Virus record (IMG/VR): IMGVR_UViG_3300042884_000510 | Coordinates: 1-33,610 of that record | Reading direction: 5' to 3' (one strand) | DNA length: 33,610 nt | Source of the DNA: a virus | Part shown: piece by piece, positions 6,690 to 15,746 of the stretch | Position numbering within the stretch: the stretch's first letter is position 1 | How the letters are laid out: each line of letters opens with the position of its first letter | Made by a program: the position numbers and the translations under genes | Notes under the pieces: model-generated | The model's input: only the letters and a program-made list of their open reading frames with translations | What the model was told of the DNA's origin: nothing | The model's database searches: none

Positions 6690-9311
6690 TTAGGAAAGTC
6701 TGGCAATGATAAACCCCGCATTGCTGGTCCCGTTAATGGTCAGGGATCCCGCTGCGGTATTCGTTGAAACGATAGATCCATTCCGGACCCGAACGGACGA
6801 AATCGTTTTGTTATGCAGGTAGGCCGGAAGCGGAAGTGATACGGAGCCCGGTGCCGTCGTCCAAGCGGCGTAAACTAGGAATCCATCTCCGGAACGGACG
6901 AAAGTCCAGAAGTCAACTTCGGTTGTCCTTGCCACCCATCGGCGACTACTGCGAGTCCGGACGGTCGTGCCTGCTGGGAATGTTGCTGTCCGAGAAAACG
7001 AGTACGGATAAGTTTTCTTTGTGGAAATCATCCGCAGGAAACTCTCCGTCGTCGTAATCCGCGTTGCTGGCACACCGTCAATCCATGTCGGGTCCAGTGC
7101 GGTAAAGTGACCAAGACGCCAATCTGAGTGGGATGAGCTTGACGTGGAAAGCAGGTGGATTGTGAAGTCCGGGAGCACTCCGCTAATGATTGTATCCCCA
7201 ACCGCCCACGTCACCGTTCCGCCAACCGTTCCAAGGTAAAACGGCTGGTTTAGGTCAATGGTGGCGTTTGGCGTCCCGTTGATTGTTACCGTTGTGGCTT
7301 TTGACGCAATACCGGGAACCCAAGCCCACTGAAATGATCCTCCTGCCTGTGATGTCGTCGGTGGATTAAACTGCACATCGCCGACTTCCGAAAACTTGAT
7401 GTCGGCAGATACAGTGATGCCAGTGTTTTCCACTACCATCTCTCCCCATGGGTAATGCCGATAAGCCACCCGCCTCGTCCACATATTACCCAGCGCCACA
7501 TCGGACCACTGCGCCGTAGATCCGTTAGTGTTAAAGTAGTTGTATGCGTTGCGGATGTTGGGAGTCTCCGAGTACTCAACCAATTCCAGCACTTTACATT
7601 CTGCGATTTCGCCAGCGTTAAGCGGACGACCGTCCACAAGGAACTGTTGAGCGATGCGTACGGATCCAGGTGGTCCCTGCTGGATTGATGCAGTCCAACC
7701 AGTTAAATCAGCCTGTCCATCAAGAGCGGTCAGTGTTGTGCCTGCTGGAGGCAGAAATGCCGTATTCTGAGGGTTCCCACTGCTGACGACTGGGTTTTCT
7801 GCCATCCATAGCGTGTTTGCATCCACGATGGTTGCGATACAATACCGCCTGCTGCTGGTGTCCTGGAATCGCTTACCGATGTCCGCAGACGTGTATCCGT
7901 GGGATGTCTTGATGATCCGGCAGATTTCCAATCCATGACCACCGCCAGCCCTCCCGTTCCCAGTAGTGGCCCAACCTGTTGTTTCGTCTCCGCTGGTTTC
8001 AAACTGGGAAATTGTAGGAGTTCCGCCGACACTGGATGACTTCAGCACTGTCCCAATCGCAACCATCTGGAGGTTGCTGTTAATGCCGCTGTTTTTGATC
8101 CATGAAATGGCCAGATCATACGTGGCATCAAATGCCATGCGGACATAAATGCGGCCCGCTCCATTATCCCAGACCCACATGGTCGGAAGTTCTGGTGACA
8201 GCTTACCCATCAATTCTAGATTTGCCCGCGCACCTGCTGCGGTGCTTGCTCCGGTCCCGCCGTCTGCGATAGCCAGATGGGTGATTCCCGTGATGCTGCC
8301 GCCAGTGATAGACACGTTAGCGGATGATTGCTGCGCCATGCTTCCTGACACATCGGCGGCAGTGACAATAATGGCTCCGTTGTTGGCGTTGACTCGCTCA
8401 ACAATAGCAATGGACTGAGCCCGCACGGATGGCGCGGTCGCCGTCAGCCCGCCGCCGCTTGCAACATACAGCGGAGCGTTGACGGAATACGCTGCCGTGT
8501 TGAAGTTTTCAATGGTGCCGAGGATGACGGCATGCCCACTGGCATTGTTTGCCAGATCCTCATCAAGGATGCCGATGGCTGGCATGGTCGCAGCGCTCGC
8601 AGCGTTGGCAGCGGCGATAAGCGGGCGCGATTGACCGACCGAGAAGCCCGTGATGTAAACCGGAGTTCCTTTTGTCAGCGTTCCACCGGATTCATTCCTG
8701 ACGTGAGAATAGACTGCGCCAGCGAGGTTGCCGTGGATGTGACTGGCAGTAAGCGTGCCTGTGACGGCGGCATCTGAAACCGTGAGCAATCCCGCATCCG
8801 TGAGCGTGGCTGCGCTGTTCTGAATGAGCTTCCCTGTGGTTCCGTCAAACCGCGCCAGTGCATTGTCCGTGCTGCTTGCAGGTCCAAAGACATTACCAGC
8901 AATAGACGGTTCCGGCGGCGGCGGGATGACCTGCGAAATGTTATCGTACTGAAGCGTGAGGCGAATGGTAGCCAGCGTGAACAGTTCGGCGGTGGCACTA
9001 GTGGCATAGACGACCAGCCAGAACTCGACGTCCTCACCCGGCAGGACTGTTTGGTTCATCTGCGCGCCGGAAAACTCAAGCAGCCACGGACCCGTGCTGC
9101 CTGTGGTCATGGATACCGGACCAACCGCTGCCAGCGGCACACTCGCGGGTGTCCGGCTTGCGTGAAGCTCCGCGTACAGGCTCAGATTCTGCTCGACTTC
9201 TTCACTCCTCGCCAACGTGCATAAAAGCGTTAGCGGGTTGGCTTGGCTATGCCGCTCCGCAATTTCCCGCGGGTCTCGGCGAAGTTGAACAGGAATCTGG
9301 CGTGCCTCCAT
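6690..9311 (-). CDS. Fibre / receptor-binding structural protein
   Basis: 873 residues and one of the two largest proteins of the genome. Residues 1 to about 135 form a distinct N-terminal domain, followed by a Pro linker (VIPPPPEPS) and a fibre-type repeat region with NVFGPASSTDNALARFDG and GKLIQNSAATLTDAGLLTVS. Such stretches are common in tail-fibre shafts. The middle part contains IADGGTGASTAAGARANL, another fibre signature. The C-terminal 450 residues are beta-rich with many Trp/Thr/Ser, as in carbohydrate-binding or receptor-binding tips. The gene sits between head-completion and tail genes rather than at the end of the tail operon, which is unusual. Confidence 0.7.
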   Translation of the reverse strand: MEARQIPVQLRRDPREIAERHSQANPLTLLCTLARSEEVEQNLSLYAELHASRTPASVPLAAVGPVSMTTGSTGPWLLEFSGAQMNQTVLPGEDVEFWLVVYATSATAELFTLATIRLTLQYDNISQVIPPPPEPSIAGNVFGPASSTDNALARFDGTTGKLIQNSAATLTDAGLLTVSDAAVTGTLTASHIHGNLAGAVYSHVRNESGGTLTKGTPVYITGFSVGQSRPLIAAANAASAATMPAIGILDEDLANNASGHAVILGTIENFNTAAYSVNAPLYVASGGGLTATAPSVRAQSIAIVERVNANNGAIIVTAADVSGSMAQQSSANVSITGGSITGITHLAIADGGTGASTAAGARANLELMGKLSPELPTMWVWDNGAGRIYVRMAFDATYDLAISWIKNSGINSNLQMVAIGTVLKSSSVGGTPTISQFETSGDETTGWATTGNGRAGGGHGLEICRIIKTSHGYTSADIGKRFQDTSSRRYCIATIVDANTLWMAENPVVSSGNPQNTAFLPPAGTTLTALDGQADLTGWTASIQQGPPGSVRIAQQFLVDGRPLNAGEIAECKVLELVEYSETPNIRNAYNYFNTNGSTAQWSDVALGNMWTRRVAYRHYPWGEMVVENTGITVSADIKFSEVGDVQFNPPTTSQAGGSFQWAWVPGIASKATTVTINGTPNATIDLNQPFYLGTVGGTVTWAVGDTIISGVLPDFTIHLLSTSSSSHSDWRLGHFTALDPTWIDGVPATRITTTESFLRMISTKKTYPYSFSRTATFPAGTTVRTRSSRRWVARTTEVDFWTFVRSGDGFLVYAAWTTAPGSVSLPLPAYLHNKTISSVRVRNGSIVSTNTAAGSLTINGTSNAGFIIARLS

Positions 9312-9317
9312 GTGTTG

Positions 9318-9761
9318 TTATCTGATACCGTTAAAATCTACGTAATCCTCACCACCGTACCACCCGTTGTCCGGCGTCGGGCCGTTAGGGTCTGGCGTGG
9401 TCGGCTGTTCAACCGAAAGCTCACAGTTCATCACTGCCTTCAGTTCAATCTTAGCCTCTGAAATTCTGCGCTGCCTGCCCTCGTCCAGGGTGACAGCAGA
9501 CGCCGGAATGCTGGTCGCCATCTCCTCGACGAGAAGAGCGAGAGCGGAACTAACAAGTTCCTCCGGGATTGTTCCGGCGGGACCGAGCGCGTTGCGGTCG
9601 CAGCTTGCGACATGCATGCGCACGCGGGCGACGACCCGAGCGATGGCTTTCTCTACCACGTCACCTGCGCCGCTATCCCTAGCAGATGCGGTTAGCGCCT
9701 GCCATTCGTGTTCAACGAAGGCGGTCGCGGCGTCTTTGTCGGTGAGGAAAGTCCAAGCCAT
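9318..9761 (-). CDS. Head completion / connector protein candidate
   Basis: 147 residues from the ATG at 9761 (MAWTFLTDKDAATAFVEHEW). An 18-codon longer frame runs into the hairpin upstream and is not preferred. The protein is mostly helical with an acidic C-terminal tail ending in DNGWYGGEDYVDFNGIR. Its place just after the capsid gene is that of head-completion adaptors, such as the gp6/gp36-type proteins that dock on the portal. No diagnostic motif was recognised. Confidence 0.5.
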   Translation of the reverse strand: MAWTFLTDKDAATAFVEHEWQALTASARDSGAGDVVEKAIARVVARVRMHVASCDRNALGPAGTIPEELVSSALALLVEEMATSIPASAVTLDEGRQRRISEAKIELKAVMNCELSVEQPTTPDPNGPTPDNGWYGGEDYVDFNGIR

Positions 9762-9775
9762 AATGCTAGAGATTC

Positions 9776-9801
9776 GCCCGGGGGACACCCGCCCCCCGGG
9801 C
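9776..9801 (-). other. GC-only hairpin between capsid and connector genes
   Basis: A perfect 9-bp inverted repeat, GCCCGGGGG and CCCCCGGGC, with an 8-base loop lies in the 60-base gap after the capsid stop. On the minus transcript no U-run follows, so it is not a standard terminator. It could stabilise the capsid message at its 3' end or partly attenuate transcription into the downstream genes. Confidence 0.75.
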
Positions 9802-9821
9802 ACCATGCACACCAACAGTTG

Positions 9822-10784
9822 TTAGGTCGCGGAGACGCTAATCAGCTTGATAGCGTTAGCGTTCGTGGTGTGGATATTTTCATACCAGTTCCACGAAGCC
9901 AGCTCCATTCCGGTGCCGCTCTGAGCGTAAACCGGGTTGGTGCCGAAGCCGCCGTAACCCTCGAAGAATTTGAGAGCCGATGGGTCTTCCGTGCTGGCGG
10001 ATGGAGAAACCGCAGCAACGTAAATGCTGTTGTCCAGCAGGAACGCAGGCGACGGAGTTTGCCCGACCGCGGCGGAGTTGTAGACCGCACTGGTGACCTT
10101 AACGTTGACGTTGTAGCCAATGAGGCGGGCAACGTCCTGCTCGGTCGGAGTTGCCGGGATCGCCTTCGTGGCTCCGCCAGTGATGCGTCCTTGCACGCTG
10201 GTCGCATTGCTGAAGAGTTGGAAAGCGCCAGCGCCAAAGAGCACGTTGATGTTAGCGTAACCACCACCACCAGCGGCACGCTGCACGGTCTGCACAACGG
10301 CTTGGATTTGGCTCACGGCTTGCGTGGCGCTCGCTCCAGTGCATCGGATGGTGTCAACGGCAGCGCCCGCAGCACTGGCGGCAGCGGCGAGGATCCGCTG
10401 GAATCGGCCAGTAACCAACGATTGCGTTGCCAGCTTCACGCCGCCTTGCAGCTTGAGGAGCAGGTCTTCGTCAGACACGTTAGAGCTGACATCATACCAC
10501 TTCGTCGAAGCGCGGTGAGGGATGAGCGTTCCGGTCTTGAGTTCGCCACCGAACGCAAGCGTGGTGCCGTATGGGTCATTACCAGTCGCACGGGTGTCAG
10601 GGATGGTAATCCCGTCGGCGCGGTCAAACTGGGCGTATTGGTAGTTGATGCCAGTCTTGACTGGTTGCCCGGTCAGGAAGTAGGCGTCCTGGAGGGTGGA
10701 GTTAGCAATCGTAGTGGATGCGTATCCACTGGCGAAATTGGCAACTTGTTGGGTAATAGCGAGGGCTTCGGAGCGAGTAGCCAT
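9822..10784 (-). CDS. Major capsid protein
   Basis: 320 residues. The helical N terminus (ATRSEALAITQQVANFA) is followed by a strand-rich body and GFGTNPVYAQSGTGMELASW near the C terminus. This fits an HK97-fold capsid subunit. It lies where the capsid gene is expected, after the protease/scaffold and decoration genes. An AAAGGA Shine-Dalgarno stands about 11 bases ahead of the ATG in a 36-base gap. A strong hairpin follows the gene. There is no long N-terminal delta domain, consistent with the separate scaffold encoded upstream. The call rests on position, size and composition. Confidence 0.75.
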   Translation of the reverse strand: MATRSEALAITQQVANFASGYASTTIANSTLQDAYFLTGQPVKTGINYQYAQFDRADGITIPDTRATGNDPYGTTLAFGGELKTGTLIPHRASTKWYDVSSNVSDEDLLLKLQGGVKLATQSLVTGRFQRILAAAASAAGAAVDTIRCTGASATQAVSQIQAVVQTVQRAAGGGGYANINVLFGAGAFQLFSNATSVQGRITGGATKAIPATPTEQDVARLIGYNVNVKVTSAVYNSAAVGQTPSPAFLLDNSIYVAAVSPSASTEDPSALKFFEGYGGFGTNPVYAQSGTGMELASWNWYENIHTTNANAIKLISVSAT

Positions 10785-10820
10785 TGTATTGTGTCCTTTC
10801 GGTTATTGGTTCTGTGTGGC

Positions 10821-11189
10821 TTAGTAGACCACGATTTTAACCAGACCGCCAGCCGCGGCAGCTTCCTGCGCACGTCCGACTTTGGTTCCGGATGAGAATG
10901 CGACGACCTTGCCGATGTTGGTGGTTGCGCCGAATTCAACCTCAGCGCCTGCGGTGATGTTGCCAGCGGCGAGGACGCGGATTTCAGCGCCGCGGGGAAT
11001 CGGCATCACATCAACGCGGGAGCCGCTAGTGCCGTTGGTGAGGCAGAGAAGCGAAACCGGGCCAGTCGCCGGAGCGGCAACGACCTGATCCGCCGTGGAG
11101 TGAGGCACGACAAGCATGCCTTGAGAGAGAGCGCCGGAAGCCGTGTAAGGGCGTTCACCGAGGCGCACATCGAAGAGAGGTTCAGCCAT
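10821..11189 (-). CDS. DUF2190-type head decoration protein
   Basis: 122 residues, Ala/Gly/Val-rich and beta-strand-rich. The pattern GALSQGMLVVPHSTADQVVAA, GSRVDVMPIPRGAEIRVLAAG and AGAEVEFGATTNIGKVVAFS is that of the DUF2190 family of small capsid-surface proteins. These often sit beside the capsid gene in Mu-like head modules and are thought to stabilise the shell. The leader ahead of its ATG is AC-rich and lacks a clear Shine-Dalgarno. Confidence 0.75.
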   Translation of the reverse strand: MAEPLFDVRLGERPYTASGALSQGMLVVPHSTADQVVAAPATGPVSLLCLTNGTSGSRVDVMPIPRGAEIRVLAAGNITAGAEVEFGATTNIGKVVAFSSGTKVGRAQEAAAAGGLVKIVVY

Positions 11190-11228
11190 ATTGTTAGTCT
11201 AGTTTTGGGTTTGGTTTTGGGGTTACGA

Positions 11229-12272
11229 TTAAGCCGAGAGCAGAGCCCCAGCCATTTCCCACCCCGCTTCAAAGTTGGGGGCAGATTTTGACGCGACCAG
11301 CTCAAGGGCTTTCGCCATTCTCTGTTCGCCTTGCGCTTCGGCGGTCTTCGCCGGAGATTCGTTAGTGATGCGCTGCCCCAGCGGCGCAGCAGACCCGGCG
11401 ACGAGTTCCTTGCTGGCTTCCAGAGCCGCAGCGGAATCGGCGAGGTATTGGGAACGCCAGAGACGCTGCACGCCTTCGGCCTTGGGCGGGACTTTGCCAG
11501 AAGCGACGAGAGACTGAACGAAGGATTCGGCTTCGTTAGCCTTAGCCGCTTGGAGTTCTGCCTTAGCAGCGGCAAGCGCTTCCTTCATCTTGCCAGCTTC
11601 CGCCTCCATGTCGGCTTTTTCCTTTTCCATCGCGGGCATGTCGCCTTTCATTTTCTTATAGTCCGCGAAAGCTGACTCAAGCTCAGAGTACAGCTTTTCA
11701 TCATCCATCTCGGCGCCTTCTTCAAGCCCGAGCATTTTCATCAAACGCATTTTATCCATAGTTGTTTCGGTTGGGTTTTTGCTAGCGACGAGTGGCGCAA
11801 TCCTGACAAATGCAGGATCACTAACAAGACCGCCCGCCGCATTACCTGATTCGGCTGGGAGGAGACCCACAATGCGACCGCTAGCGACCGCGCACCGTGG
11901 GGAAAAATAGCGGACCGAGGGAAGCGTGCCAGTTTCCAAGTCATGCTTCGTGGCTTCCAGTCCCGCAGGCGTCCACCTGACCCGTGCCCAGATGCCGTTT
12001 TCGCGCCACTCAAACGCCTCGGGGTAAGCGGCGGCTTCGCGGGCATCGTGGTGAAGGTCGAAAAACGGCGGTGGTCCGCCTTCTGCCTTCCGTGCCTCAA
12101 GGTCACGTTGCAGCGCTTCGGCTCCCGACTGGTCAACGGTGATTTTGACCTTGCTAGGCTTGCCATTGAGCTTCGCGTGGATTGTCTGCGCACCTGCTGG
12201 CGCGTACATGATCCATTCGGGCGGTTTACCGTCGGTTTGCGGCGCTAACTCTGCTAGTAGCTCAAGCGTCAT
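11229..12272 (-). CDS. Mu gpI-like capsid maturation protease / scaffold
   Basis: 347 residues. Residues 1 to about 165 match the layout of Mu gpI-type proteases: FFDLHHDAREAAAYPEAFEW, a strand/helix domain, SVRYFSPRCAV and PAFVRIAPLVASKNP at its end. The His in DLHHD and the Ser of the SVRYFSP segment are candidate catalytic residues. From about 175 the sequence becomes a Met/Glu/Lys/Ala-rich coiled coil (EEGAEMDDEKLYSELESAFA onward), which is the scaffold part. In Mu the scaffold is also made separately from an internal start; here the internal MDKMRLMKMLGLEEGAEMDD could serve that purpose. A Shine-Dalgarno (AAAGGAGG) precedes the start, which overlaps the portal stop by four bases. Confidence 0.75.
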   Translation of the reverse strand: MTLELLAELAPQTDGKPPEWIMYAPAGAQTIHAKLNGKPSKVKITVDQSGAEALQRDLEARKAEGGPPPFFDLHHDAREAAAYPEAFEWRENGIWARVRWTPAGLEATKHDLETGTLPSVRYFSPRCAVASGRIVGLLPAESGNAAGGLVSDPAFVRIAPLVASKNPTETTMDKMRLMKMLGLEEGAEMDDEKLYSELESAFADYKKMKGDMPAMEKEKADMEAEAGKMKEALAAAKAELQAAKANEAESFVQSLVASGKVPPKAEGVQRLWRSQYLADSAAALEASKELVAGSAAPLGQRITNESPAKTAEAQGEQRMAKALELVASKSAPNFEAGWEMAGALLSA

Positions 12273-13708
12273 GCGGCCTCCTTTTCTTCTGTTTGCTCTA
12301 TAAACTCCGCGTTGCCTTCATTGATGGCTGCGACAAGTAGCCGCTCAATCGCTTCTGCCAGCTTGTCGTCCTTTGCCGTCTTCGCCGCAGACAGTGCGGC
12401 AGTCAGCGCTGGCACTGCCGTGGCTTTCGGTGCGGAAACGATAGCTTCGTCTTCGCTCGGTGCAGGTACATCATGCCTCTGCCTCAGGAACTTCTCGGGA
12501 ATGGATAGCCCCATGCGCAGCAGGATTTCGTCGCGCTGCGCGTTCTTCACTGCGTCTTCCGGCGCCGGAATTTCGCAGACTACCGTTGGCATCTCGCTAG
12601 TCTCGCCCCAGTTCAAGCGCACCACCATTTCGGCGAGTTGCTGCAAGGTCTGCGTGGCATCGTTGCAGTATCCTTGCATCGCTTCCCTCCGCACGCCCGC
12701 GTATACCGCGCCCGTATTCCCGAGTCCCTGATTACCATCGGTTCCGCCGCTCGCCACTTCGCCGCGGATGACGAGAGAGCACGCCTTGTTTGCTTGGTCG
12801 ATGACATACGCCTGTGGCATGTCCTGCCCTTTAGCGCCCGCTTCGTGGAACTTGATCTCCGTGCCCTCAGGGAATACTCCGCAGCCGGATGCGCCCACGT
12901 TCTGCATCATCTGGATGAGAGCGTTTCGTACCTGACTGCTTTCCTTGCGATAAGTGGCAATGCGGAACGGCACGCCGAAGCGCTGCGTGTACTGCATCAT
13001 CCACTGCCATGCCGCGTTCATGTAGCTCCAGAACCTAACAAGCGTGCGGAGCCGTCCTGCCTGGCTAGGATGTGCATCGGTGGCAGTTACCACATGCACC
13101 AAAAACTTGTTAGCCGGGAACTCAATCCATGACATGGACGAATCGCGGAACATGAGCGGGCCGTTGTTAGTCAGGTAGCCGTACCAACGCGGACCGACGT
13201 TGACCACGGTTCGTGGCAGGATAAGCGGCTCACCCTCAACGTCGCGACGCTCCCACAGTATCTCAAGGACAGCATGCCCGGTGATGCTGCCGCGGGCCAG
13301 ATGCTTCAGAAGTCCGTCGCGCCCGAGTTCCCGCTTTGCTGCGTTCGGCTTTAGTCCGGCAATGGCTAGCTTTACCAGATCCGCTTTCGCCTTCGCCACC
13401 TCGCTCACCGTTCCATCGCTGCCCTCGTAGGGCATCACATCAAACGGCGCAGATGTCAGTGCGTTCTCAACTGTCCTAACGTCATCCGCGAGCTGCGCCC
13501 ATGTGTCCATCATGCTGACGAACAGGTTTTGCAGCAGCGACATATCCCCGCCCCACGCGCTCCGCAGAATGCTTTCCGCCGTCGCCGGAGCCAGCATCCG
13601 ATCAACTACGTCAATCCAACCCGGACCCGCAAGGCCGCTATCGTTCGCATCCGCCGGAACGGTGTATTGCGTCGAGAGCTTGTTAGACCTGCGGAGTTTA
13701 GCGGGCAT
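12269..13708 (-). CDS. DUF935 (Mu gp29-like) portal protein
   Basis: 479 residues. The N terminus has a helical region with ILRSAWGGDMSLLQNLFVSM, DDVRTVENALTSAPFDVMP and the HAVLEILWERRD segment, the pattern of the Mu gp29 (DUF935) portal family. The C-terminal third contains YAGVRREAMQGYCNDATQTL and MGLSIPEKFLRQRHDVPAPS, also typical. It forms the ring at the capsid vertex through which DNA passes. The last 40 residues are acidic (EAIERLLVAAINEGNAEFIE). The start ATG is preceded by a 66-base gap. It is coupled to the protease by an ATGA overlap. Confidence 0.85.
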   Translation of the reverse strand: MPAKLRRSNKLSTQYTVPADANDSGLAGPGWIDVVDRMLAPATAESILRSAWGGDMSLLQNLFVSMMDTWAQLADDVRTVENALTSAPFDVMPYEGSDGTVSEVAKAKADLVKLAIAGLKPNAAKRELGRDGLLKHLARGSITGHAVLEILWERRDVEGEPLILPRTVVNVGPRWYGYLTNNGPLMFRDSSMSWIEFPANKFLVHVVTATDAHPSQAGRLRTLVRFWSYMNAAWQWMMQYTQRFGVPFRIATYRKESSQVRNALIQMMQNVGASGCGVFPEGTEIKFHEAGAKGQDMPQAYVIDQANKACSLVIRGEVASGGTDGNQGLGNTGAVYAGVRREAMQGYCNDATQTLQQLAEMVVRLNWGETSEMPTVVCEIPAPEDAVKNAQRDEILLRMGLSIPEKFLRQRHDVPAPSEDEAIVSAPKATAVPALTAALSAAKTAKDDKLAEAIERLLVAAINEGNAEFIEQTEEKEAA

Positions 13709-13774
13709 TAAAGAACGGGTGGCTTGCGCCTGCCCGCCGTTAGCGCAGGTTTGCGACCTGTCAAATGGAATCTG

Positions 13775-14104
13775 CTAGACTGGCAAAACGAGTCCTTCCG
13801 CGAGCAGTGCCATGGCAATGTCATCTGTGCCGTTGACCCTGACAGAGCCAAGCGCCCGCCCATACTTGTCCAGACGCCGGGAATCCAGAATCACGTTAGA
13901 GCCTGCGCCGATAAGCTGCTTGACCCTGTCCATGCAGATGGCGGCGCGGTTGCGCTCGTCCGGGTCTTTCGCGTTAAGTTCCGGAGCGTTGATGCCTGCC
14001 AGTCGGATCTTCTGGCGGCTGTAGATGCGGAATCCTAGGTCAATGGTCGCCTCTATGGTGTCGCCGTCAACTACGCGGATGTCTGTGAGTTTGTAGGTGT
14101 ACAT
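13775..14104 (-). CDS. Staphylococcal-nuclease-like (SNase/thermonuclease) protein
   Basis: 109 residues. VVDGDTIEATIDLGF (11-25), IRLAGINAPEL (33-43) and DKYGRALGSV (79-88) are the three hallmark blocks of the SNase fold. The Arg34, Glu42 and Arg83 positions match the catalytic Arg-Glu-Arg set, and the DGD Asp residues match the calcium site. It starts just after the terminase stop (one-base gap) from an ATG at 14104. It has no signal peptide and so would act in the cytoplasm or in the packaging complex. Such nucleases occur in phages with unclear roles; trimming or host DNA breakdown is plausible. Confidence 0.8.
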   Translation of the reverse strand: MYTYKLTDIRVVDGDTIEATIDLGFRIYSRQKIRLAGINAPELNAKDPDERNRAAICMDRVKQLIGAGSNVILDSRRLDKYGRALGSVRVNGTDDIAMALLAEGLVLPV

Positions 14105-14105
14105 A

Positions 14106-15746
14106 TCAAAAAGCAGACCAGCCCGAGAAGAACTGAGACGCTGCGGCAAACTCCGGTTCGGGAACCGCACTGTTGGCGATGTCCTGCATGTCCCATCCGC
14201 CGTTCCCGATGTTTTCCACGTAGCCGTGCAGAGCCAGAGCGAGAGCCCAGAACCTATCCGCGTGGTCGCTGTTGTCCCGGGCCGCAGCGATGAGAACGCG
14301 ATTGCCACGCTGAATCCGGCAGGGCTTGCGAAGGTCTGCCGCTAGTATGTGGTCATCCGGCAGGTGCAGCTTGCCGTCTTCCATCCAGCGCAGCATGTCC
14401 AGAGCCATCCGCTCGGGTATTAGCATAGTGGCTCTCTTGTCGCCCGCGAGCTTCAGCGTTGAATCTAGCGGGACCGTGCTGCTGAAATGGATGGGCAGGA
14501 TAAGCGATCCGTAACGGTCCGCGAGTTCGTCACTGAGTCCAGTTCCGTTGCCCGTGAAGTCGATGACCACGCGACCGACGACAGCACGGCACACGCTCAA
14601 GAGTCGCTCCATCTCGCGCCGTTGGTTGGCACTGGTTACGTCCCGCATCTCAAGGCGGGCGAAGTGCTCAAGCGTGCCGCTGCGGTCCACCAGCAAAGCG
14701 ACAACGGACAAGTCTCCGCTTCGGGCGAAGTCCTGCCCGATATAAATCTCCTGCTGCGCTTTAGCCATCCGCGCCACCATGTCGAGAGTCTGCCCGCTCC
14801 ATGCCTGCTCATCCACGATAAACGGCGGAGCCACCGATGCCTGCCGGATTACCTCAAACGACAGGAATGGCTGCGCGTCCCCGTGGTAAGGTTCGTTTTC
14901 ATAGTTTTGTCGGTAAACCGGACGTTCCCATCCTGCCTCTGATTCCCGCTCCTCGGGCGTGACCTCGGCGGGGTTTCCATCCTCGTCCCGATGGTGCATG
15001 CTGGCAATCACTAGCCTATCCTGCGGCTGCGCTGCGCCTCCGGTGGATTTCCACCAGGCATCACAGGCGTGCTTGTCTATCTTGTGCCAGCGTTCGCGGA
15101 ACGACTCAATGTGTGGTCGGCTCCCGCGCCCCATGTGCCACGCTTCCGACCGCTTGACCGACGCCACCGGAATCTTGCCCTCGCGGATCCATCGGCAGAA
15201 CAGCGTGCCGTCGCCGTTGTGCGTGGACGCCACCCTAACCACAAACTCAGGATTGGCGGAAATGATAGGCTCCGCTGCGTCCCAGATGCGTTCGGCATGC
15301 TCATGAAAGGCGAACTCGTCCAGAATCAGGTCGCCCGAGAAACCGCGGGCAGTGCGCGGAGAAGCGGCGAGGATGAGAATCCGCCCCTTTTTCCCATCAA
15401 CGCGAATCTCCATTCGCTGGAAAAAGTCCTCCACTTCCAGCGGCTCGCTCTGCCTCTCTGCTTTCGCTGCCGCCTCGCCCTCGGTGATGGAAAGGTCTGC
15501 GTCCCTAACGGATGCGAGCACGTCGGAAATCTTCTGACCGAACTCAACACCGTTGGCTCTGCTGTTGCTGATGACCACGATCAACCAACTCTGCACATCC
15601 GGTTTCGCCAACTGCTCAAGCATCCGCTTAACCGCCCAGTTTGCCAGGGTAAAGCTCTTGCCAGTCTGACGGGCAAACTCCACGATCAGCATCTTGCCCC
15701 GGAACAGCAGGACGGGCAGTTGATAGGTGCGCAGCTTGAGCTTCAT
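14106..15746 (-). CDS. terL: Terminase large subunit (Mu gp28-like)
   Basis: 546 residues. A Walker A-type motif FARQTGKSFT (24-33) and a Walker B segment DLILDEFAFHEH (139-150) form the packaging ATPase. A RNase H-like nuclease domain begins near GQDFARSGDLSVVALLVD (337-354), with further acidic residues at VVIDFTGNGTGLSDELADRY. The nuclease cuts concatemeric DNA and the ATPase drives it into the prohead. Length and order match the Mu gp28-type family, which suggests headful packaging (inference). That fits a circularly permuted assembly. The start overlaps the upstream gene by four bases (ATGA). Confidence 0.9.
   Translation of the reverse strand: MKLKLRTYQLPVLLFRGKMLIVEFARQTGKSFTLANWAVKRMLEQLAKPDVQSWLIVVISNSRANGVEFGQKISDVLASVRDADLSITEGEAAAKAERQSEPLEVEDFFQRMEIRVDGKKGRILILAASPRTARGFSGDLILDEFAFHEHAERIWDAAEPIISANPEFVVRVASTHNGDGTLFCRWIREGKIPVASVKRSEAWHMGRGSRPHIESFRERWHKIDKHACDAWWKSTGGAAQPQDRLVIASMHHRDEDGNPAEVTPEERESEAGWERPVYRQNYENEPYHGDAQPFLSFEVIRQASVAPPFIVDEQAWSGQTLDMVARMAKAQQEIYIGQDFARSGDLSVVALLVDRSGTLEHFARLEMRDVTSANQRREMERLLSVCRAVVGRVVIDFTGNGTGLSDELADRYGSLILPIHFSSTVPLDSTLKLAGDKRATMLIPERMALDMLRWMEDGKLHLPDDHILAADLRKPCRIQRGNRVLIAAARDNSDHADRFWALALALHGYVENIGNGGWDMQDIANSAVPEPEFAAASQFFSGWSAF

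Noticed and set aside
9708-10895. 395-codon open frame on the plus strand opposite the capsid gene
   Set aside because: It is exactly antisense to the capsid and its neighbours, low in recognisable structure and rich in Arg, Gly and Ser. It is an effect of codon composition on the real minus-strand gene.
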